A program made the translations under genes and the position numbers. The notes under the pieces were generated by a model. The model was not told the origin of the DNA, did no database searches, and saw nothing but the letters and a program-made list of their open reading frames with translations. A stretch of 44,704 bases of DNA, from the NCBI GenBank assembly GCA_023420895.1, contig JAEZUY010000028.1:1-44704 (forward strand). The letters are read 5' to 3'. Of the stretch, positions 41,110 to 44,704 are shown piece by piece. The stretch comes from Bacillota bacterium. GTDB taxonomy: Bacteria; Bacillota; Clostridia; Tissierellales; Gottschalkiaceae. How positions within the stretch are numbered: the first letter of the stretch is position 1; every line of letters begins with the position of its first letter.

Positions 41110-42774
41110 TTATTTTTCATTGTAATTGTCCGGCAGGTCGTTTTCAAAAAGAACGACATCTCCCGGTCTTGCAAGCTGTCCGAGTATCTCTGTCGCACGG
41201 TCCAGATTTCTTGCTATGAATATGCTTTCTTTAGGGAATCTGGCTTCTTCTATTCCAGCTTTTATAGGAACAGCTCTGTCTTCCCCTACAAGAATTGCGA
41301 AATCGCAAGTCTTGGCTATATTTCTTCCGAATTCTTTATTCTCTTCAAATTCAGAGTCTCCAAGCTCTATCATTCCCGGAGTTATAACTATCTTTCTTCC
41401 GCCTTCGAATTTAGATATTACATCGAGTGCGGCTTTAGCTCCGTCAGGATTCGAGTTGAAAGCGTCGTCTATTATTATTATTCCTGTTCCCAGATTCATA
41501 AGCTGAAGTCTGTGAGGAACAGGTTCAACTTTCGATATTCCTCTGGCTATCTCTTCAAGGCTCATTCCAAGAGCAAGTCCTGCTGACGCTCCTGCAAGAA
41601 GATTCAGAATATTATGTTCTCCAAGAAGCTTAGAACTGCATTCCACTTCTTTTCCGTCTTTAGTTCCGAGTATAAATTCAGAACCTGTTGCAGACACTTT
41701 AATATCTTTTGCATATACGTCTACATCTTTCTCTTTTATACCGTAGTTTATTTTTTTGAACTTTTTCGTTCTGTCGGAAAGCTCTTTAACGTATTTATTG
41801 TCATAGTTAAAAATAGCTATTCCGTCTTCCGGAAGTTTTTCTATTATTTCATATTTAGTGTTCATTATATTCTCAATATTCTTGAAAGTTTCAAGATGCG
41901 CAGGTCCAACTGAAGTTATTATACCTATATTGTGTCCTACAAGGTCTCCCATTTCGGCTATATCTCCAATATTTCTCGCTCCCATTTCAGCTACAAAAAC
42001 TTCATACGAAGGATCAAGGTCTCTGTTTATAACTAGACTTACACCCATCGGAGTATTATAGCTTTCAGGAGTTTTTAAAGTCTTGAACTTTTCCGAAAGT
42101 ATAGTTGCTGTTAAAAACTTCGTGCTCGTCTTTCCATAGCTTCCTGTAATTCCCACTATTTCAAGTCCGTCTATGCTTCTCACTTTTTCCTGAGCCTGAA
42201 CAAAGTATTTCTTATTTATATTCTCTTCAATCGGCTTGTTTATCTTATTCGAAAGCATAAGTATTCTCGGCTGAAGGAATATTGCTATTGCAGAAACTGC
42301 AAGCACTATTGCCACTGTATAGTCTGTCCCTATAATCATAGAGCATATTACTTTTCCTACAATCACTATTATAAGGATTGCAATTACAAGATTAACTAGA
42401 ATATGAGTTCTTATAAGTCTTCTGACTCTGTCTGTTATATTAAGCTCAACTTTGCTTTTTTCCTTTTTAGTCACTCCTCCATATATTATGAAAAGAGACC
42501 ACAGGATTATCCCTACATAATATACTTCTTCAGAACCGAAGTTGCTGTAAAGAATTCCTGAAAGTATTGCTGTGAAAATCGCCAGAAACGTTCCTACATG
42601 AAGATGCTGAGGATACGCTCTCTTCGAAAAATCTTTAATCCATTTTGAAAAATTATTATTTCTATATCCCTCCAGCTGAAGCATGTGAATTAAAAATCTG
42701 CTTCTTGCAAAAATACTGTAAACCCATGCCGCCGCTATAAGAAGGGATAATATTACCGCAATGCTGTTAAACAA
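41110..42774 (-). CDS. murF: Membrane-anchored Mur ligase, MurF type (adds D-Ala-D-Ala)
   Basis: 554-residue Mur ligase with an N-terminal membrane domain. Residues 1-170 contain about five hydrophobic segments (approximately 3-22, 60-77, 84-100, 124-147 and 151-168). The ligase core follows, with ATP loop GITGSYGKTSTK (208-219), central-domain motifs TSVGPAHLETFKN and GARNIGDIAEM, and DDAFNSNPDG in the C-terminal part, typical of MurF. MurF completes UDP-MurNAc-pentapeptide; ddl next door supplies its substrate. Soluble MurF is about 450 residues, so the membrane part is an addition. The start is TTG at 42774, with GGGAGG eight bases upstream. A MurF-like ligase with another amide substrate is a less likely alternative. 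Confidence 0.88.
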   Translation of the reverse strand: MFNSIAVILSLLIAAAWVYSIFARSRFLIHMLQLEGYRNNNFSKWIKDFSKRAYPQHLHVGTFLAIFTAILSGILYSNFGSEEVYYVGIILWSLFIIYGGVTKKEKSKVELNITDRVRRLIRTHILVNLVIAILIIVIVGKVICSMIIGTDYTVAIVLAVSAIAIFLQPRILMLSNKINKPIEENINKKYFVQAQEKVRSIDGLEIVGITGSYGKTSTKFLTATILSEKFKTLKTPESYNTPMGVSLVINRDLDPSYEVFVAEMGARNIGDIAEMGDLVGHNIGIITSVGPAHLETFKNIENIMNTKYEIIEKLPEDGIAIFNYDNKYVKELSDRTKKFKKINYGIKEKDVDVYAKDIKVSATGSEFILGTKDGKEVECSSKLLGEHNILNLLAGASAGLALGMSLEEIARGISKVEPVPHRLQLMNLGTGIIIIDDAFNSNPDGAKAALDVISKFEGGRKIVITPGMIELGDSEFEENKEFGRNIAKTCDFAILVGEDRAVPIKAGIEEARFPKESIFIARNLDRATEILGQLARPGDVVLFENDLPDNYNEK

Positions 42775-42825
42775 AATTTCTTCCTCCCATCAGTTTCTAT
42801 ATTTTTATTCTTTTGCTTTAATAAA

Positions 42826-43590
42826 TCAGTTTATCTTGAAGAAACTCTTCATTACAGCGCTGAACTGCGCATACTGATCTATATAGGAGAAATGTCCTGC
42901 ATCCTCTAGAACTACGAGTCCGCTGTCTTTTATCTCCTTTTCCATTATCTCAGCCATATATACCGGTGTTGCTGTGTCATTTCTTCCCCAGATTAGAAGT
43001 GTAGACGCTTTTATATCTTTAAGAAGAGGTCTTAAATCCTCATTTACAACTTTAACCAGTATCTTTCTCATCATAGGATCTGCATCCTTGTAGTCCTGAG
43101 ATCCGAATTTAGTGTAGAAGCTCTTCATTCTTTCATCTCTGTCTATCCAGAAGAATGCTGAATTGTATATTTTCTTTAAAGCCTTGAATGAGTAGACTTT
43201 AAAATAATATTTAGGACCTCTTTTAGGAATGAGCCCCGCTGCATCTATTAAAACCATTCTGTCTACAAGCTCCGGATATTTACTTGAAAGAATCAAGCTT
43301 ATTCTTCCTCCGAAAGAATGTCCTATAAGAATGACTTTATCCATTTTCATCTCATCTATAAATTTCTTCATATAATCCGCATATTCGTAAACGCCCCATG
43401 CTTCAGGCGGCTGAGGACTTTCGCCGAATCCCGGAAAATCTACAGTGTAAACTTTAAAATCGTTTTTAAGTATATTGTGAACAGGCATCATTGCTGGAAT
43501 ATTTGCGCCCCATCCATGCATTATGAGCACATTTTCCCCCTGGCCTTCACAGATATAATTCATCTCTGTACCGTCTATATTTATCTTCAT
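42826..43590 (-). CDS. Alpha/beta hydrolase
   Basis: 254-residue alpha/beta-hydrolase fold protein with a full catalytic triad: Ser92 in the nucleophile elbow GHSFGG, Asp205 in WGRNDTATP and His233 in DAGHFSYI. The oxyanion segment is HGWGAN (25-30). There is no signal peptide, so it is cytoplasmic. The substrate cannot be told; it resembles the broad esterase and C-C hydrolase group. ATG at 43590 has AGGGTG five bases upstream. It precedes murF by 51 bases without a terminator, so co-transcription with murF is likely, although a wall-related role is only contextual. Confidence 0.88.
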   Translation of the reverse strand: MKINIDGTEMNYICEGQGENVLIMHGWGANIPAMMPVHNILKNDFKVYTVDFPGFGESPQPPEAWGVYEYADYMKKFIDEMKMDKVILIGHSFGGRISLILSSKYPELVDRMVLIDAAGLIPKRGPKYYFKVYSFKALKKIYNSAFFWIDRDERMKSFYTKFGSQDYKDADPMMRKILVKVVNEDLRPLLKDIKASTLLIWGRNDTATPVYMAEIMEKEIKDSGLVVLEDAGHFSYIDQYAQFSAVMKSFFKIN

Positions 43591-43688
43591 TTCTGCACCC
43601 TATTCTTTCTATGATTCTATACTATATATCTTATTACATATCCGCTAACTTTTACAGTCATTTAAGCATTTTTAGCTGTTTCAAGTAT

Positions 43689-43714
43689 AAAAAAAGCGAT
43701 TCTTCAAGAATCGC
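43689..43714 (-). terminator. Terminator after secG
   Basis: Minus-strand stem GCGATTC / GAATCGC (43714-43708 with 43702-43696, loop TTGAA) followed directly by seven T. Confidence 0.92.
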
Positions 43715-43726
43715 ATTATATTTTAA

Positions 43727-43960
43727 CTATTTAATTGCTAGCGATACCACTATTGCAACTGCTATAACAACAGCTGACACAATAACTATTTTGTCAGATA
43801 TAGCTTCATAGCTTCTTCCTTTGCTTCTGGACCATGCACTTTCATTAGTCCCTCCGCCTATAGTTCCAGAAAGACCTCCTGTCTTGTCTTCCTGCATAAG
43901 CACGTTTCCTATTAGAACTATGCTCGCTATAATCACAACTATCATTAGTCCTGTTGACAA
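43727..43960 (-). CDS. secG: Preprotein translocase subunit SecG
   Basis: About 77-residue SecYEG channel subunit with two transmembrane helices (about 4-23 and 57-76) around a cytoplasmic loop. The loop carries the family motif VLMQEDKTGGLSGTIGGG. Start: TTG at 43960 is preferred because GGGAGGTGG lies five bases upstream; the GTG at 43969, three codons earlier, is part of that site. It is a single-gene unit with its own promoter and terminator. secG often lies next to rnr and smpB in Firmicutes, which fits the wider context (rnr at 37-39 kb). Confidence 0.94.
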   Translation of the reverse strand: MSTGLMIVVIIASIVLIGNVLMQEDKTGGLSGTIGGGTNESAWSRSKGRSYEAISDKIVIVSAVVIAVAIVVSLAIK

Positions 43961-43995
43961 AATATCCACCTCCCGCTACTCTTCAAATATACTGT

Positions 43996-44024
43996 ATTAT
44001 ATCACAGTTACTTGTCATATTCAA
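43996..44024 (-). promoter_or_regulatory. Promoter of secG
   Basis: Minus-strand TTGAAT (44024-44019), a 17-base spacer and TATAAT (44001-43996) with TGA in front (extended -10). It lies about 36 bases before the start codon. Confidence 0.75.
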
Positions 44025-44321
44025 TAAGCAGAGAAACTGCAGAATACTTTCTATATAATATATCAAGAAATTTTCCTTATTATCTCCTTTAAAAAGTTAT
44101 TTATTTCACATTTAGGGTATATATTACATGATAAAGATAATCTTTTTTAATCTAAAAAGCAATATAGGTATAGGGGGTATATGTATTATTATGCAGTATT
44201 CTTCTTTTTTAGATTCTATAACTGAGAATGATTTACCGTTCTTTATCAATTACTAAATTTTATATATTCTTGTATTTATAAGGCTTTAGAGGTTTTTTAA
44301 ATAAGTTTTTCTCATTTATTG
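44025..44321. other. AT-rich intergenic region without a recognisable gene
   Basis: Part of the 475-base gap between secG and the DUF6110-type gene. I see no coding frame with a start and ribosome site on either strand. The only non-AT features are TTTAGGGTAT at 44111-44120 and TATAGGTATAGGGGGTATAT at 44163-44182. G-runs flanked by TAT are reminiscent of half of a CsoR-type copper-responsive operator, but no proper inverted repeat is seen. Confidence 0.5.
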
Positions 44322-44350
44322 TTGACTTTCTTCTCAATATGTATTATTAT
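44322..44350 (+). promoter_or_regulatory. Promoter of the DUF6110-type gene
   Basis: TTGACT (44322-44327), a 17-base spacer and TATTAT (44345-44350), each one mismatch from consensus. It gives a leader of about 90 bases, containing a small inverted repeat ATCAGTC / GGCTGAT (44362-44368 with 44379-44385). Confidence 0.7.
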
Positions 44351-44445
44351 AAAGTTACAGCATCAGTCAGATATATACGGCTGATACAAATAAATATATT
44401 TTGATAAGAAAAAAATACTTAAATAAATCAAAGGAGTTGTTAAAA

Positions 44446-44704
44446 ATGGGATTCGGATTTAAAAGAGCATTATTATTTGTAGGTGGACTAGCAGCAGGAG
44501 CAGCAGCTACTAAAGTTATAAACAATCAGAAAGTTAGAGAATTAGCAGTAGACGGAGTAGCTAAAGGAATGAAAATTCAAAAAAGCGCTCAGGCTACAAT
44601 AGAAAATCTTAAAGAAGACGCTCAGGACATACGTCATGACGCGGCTAAAAAAGTTGATGAAGAAAATGCAATAGAAGCAAAAGTGGAAGAAATAAAAGAA
44701 GAAG
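44446..44704 (+). CDS. Small DUF6110-like protein, 5' part (runs off the window)
   Basis: 86 codons are present, without a stop. The N-terminus MGFGFKRALLFVGGLAAGAAATKV is a single hydrophobic, glycine- and alanine-rich segment, followed by a charged region of Lys, Glu and Ala that is likely helical or coiled coil (about 25-86). This resembles DUF6110 proteins, which I recall occurring beside heavy-metal P-type ATPase genes in Firmicutes; that recollection is not verified here. ATG at 44446 has AAGGAG nine bases upstream, and a near-consensus promoter lies about 100 bases upstream. The next gene lies outside the window, so the metal link cannot be tested. Confidence 0.65.
   Translation, partial: MGFGFKRALLFVGGLAAGAAATKVINNQKVRELAVDGVAKGMKIQKSAQATIENLKEDAQDIRHDAAKKVDEENAIEAKVEEIKEE

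Noticed and set aside
43970..44321. Possible small RNA or short gene in the secG/DUF6110 gap
   Set aside because: No start codon with a ribosome site gives a plausible frame, and the weak AAAGAT/ATCTTT palindrome near 44131 is too small to support a terminator or sRNA call.

Overview
The window is an AT-rich stretch of bacterial chromosome, densely packed and almost entirely housekeeping. Gene content (FtsL/FtsQ-type divisome, PASTA-domain PBP, NrdR, YlxR/YlxQ between nusA and infB, an S-layer-homology surface protein), heavy use of AGA arginine codons, strong GGAGG-type ribosome binding sites and frequent GTG/TTG starts point to a low-GC Gram-positive anaerobe. The C-terminus of the SLH protein, ending in a degenerate fourth repeat with NHWAYYEIMEASNSH, is a style I associate with Tissierellia/Peptoniphilaceae. 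That placement is inference. No rRNA, tRNA, insertion sequence, CRISPR array or phage gene is visible. Nearly all genes lie on the minus strand, so biological order runs from high to low coordinates. Only three genes are on the plus strand: an RNA methyltransferase, an acyltransferase and a partial DUF6110-type gene.

Region by region, from the right edge. (1) 43.7-44.7 kb: secG, a 475-bp AT-rich intergenic region, and the start of a small DUF6110-like protein. (2) 39.8-43.6 kb: an alpha/beta hydrolase, a membrane-anchored MurF and Ddl, which together make D-Ala-D-Ala and attach it to the peptidoglycan precursor. (3) 36.3-39.6 kb: the trans-translation and RNA quality-control locus rnr-smpB-ssrA, in which smpB-ssrA has a consensus promoter. 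(4) 33.1-36.2 kb: a small accessory block with an acyltransferase and a DUF262/DUF1524 (GmrSD-like) nuclease-type protein, converging on a shared terminator. (5) 22.3-33.0 kb: a translation/RNA superoperon rimP-nusA-ylxR-ylxQ-infB-rbfA-nrnA-truB-ribF-rpsO-pnp. (6) 21.1-22.2 kb: a plus-strand THUMP-domain rRNA methyltransferase. (7) 7.6-20.9 kb: a division and cell-wall cluster lgt-rsmH-ftsL-PBP-murE-mraY-murD-ftsW-murG-ftsQ-ftsZ, lacking mraZ, murC, murB and ftsA. (8) 3.9-7.4 kb: nrdR-pgeF and a two-component system. (9) 1-3.8 kb: rarA, an LRR/SLH surface protein and the start of a secreted protein.

No clearly new multi-gene system stands out. The most interesting signals are regulatory or architectural. 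The ddl ribosome binding site lies 28 nt from the start codon, with a perfect 7-bp hairpin in between that would restore normal spacing. The rimP operon has a terminator-like hairpin between its promoter and first ribosome binding site. The rpsO leader contains a 12-bp helix. A promoter-like sequence faces antisense into ftsQ. MurF is fused to a multi-pass membrane domain. A solitary DUF262/DUF1524 gene sits just past the 3' end of ssrA, with three ACATGA repeats at its promoter.
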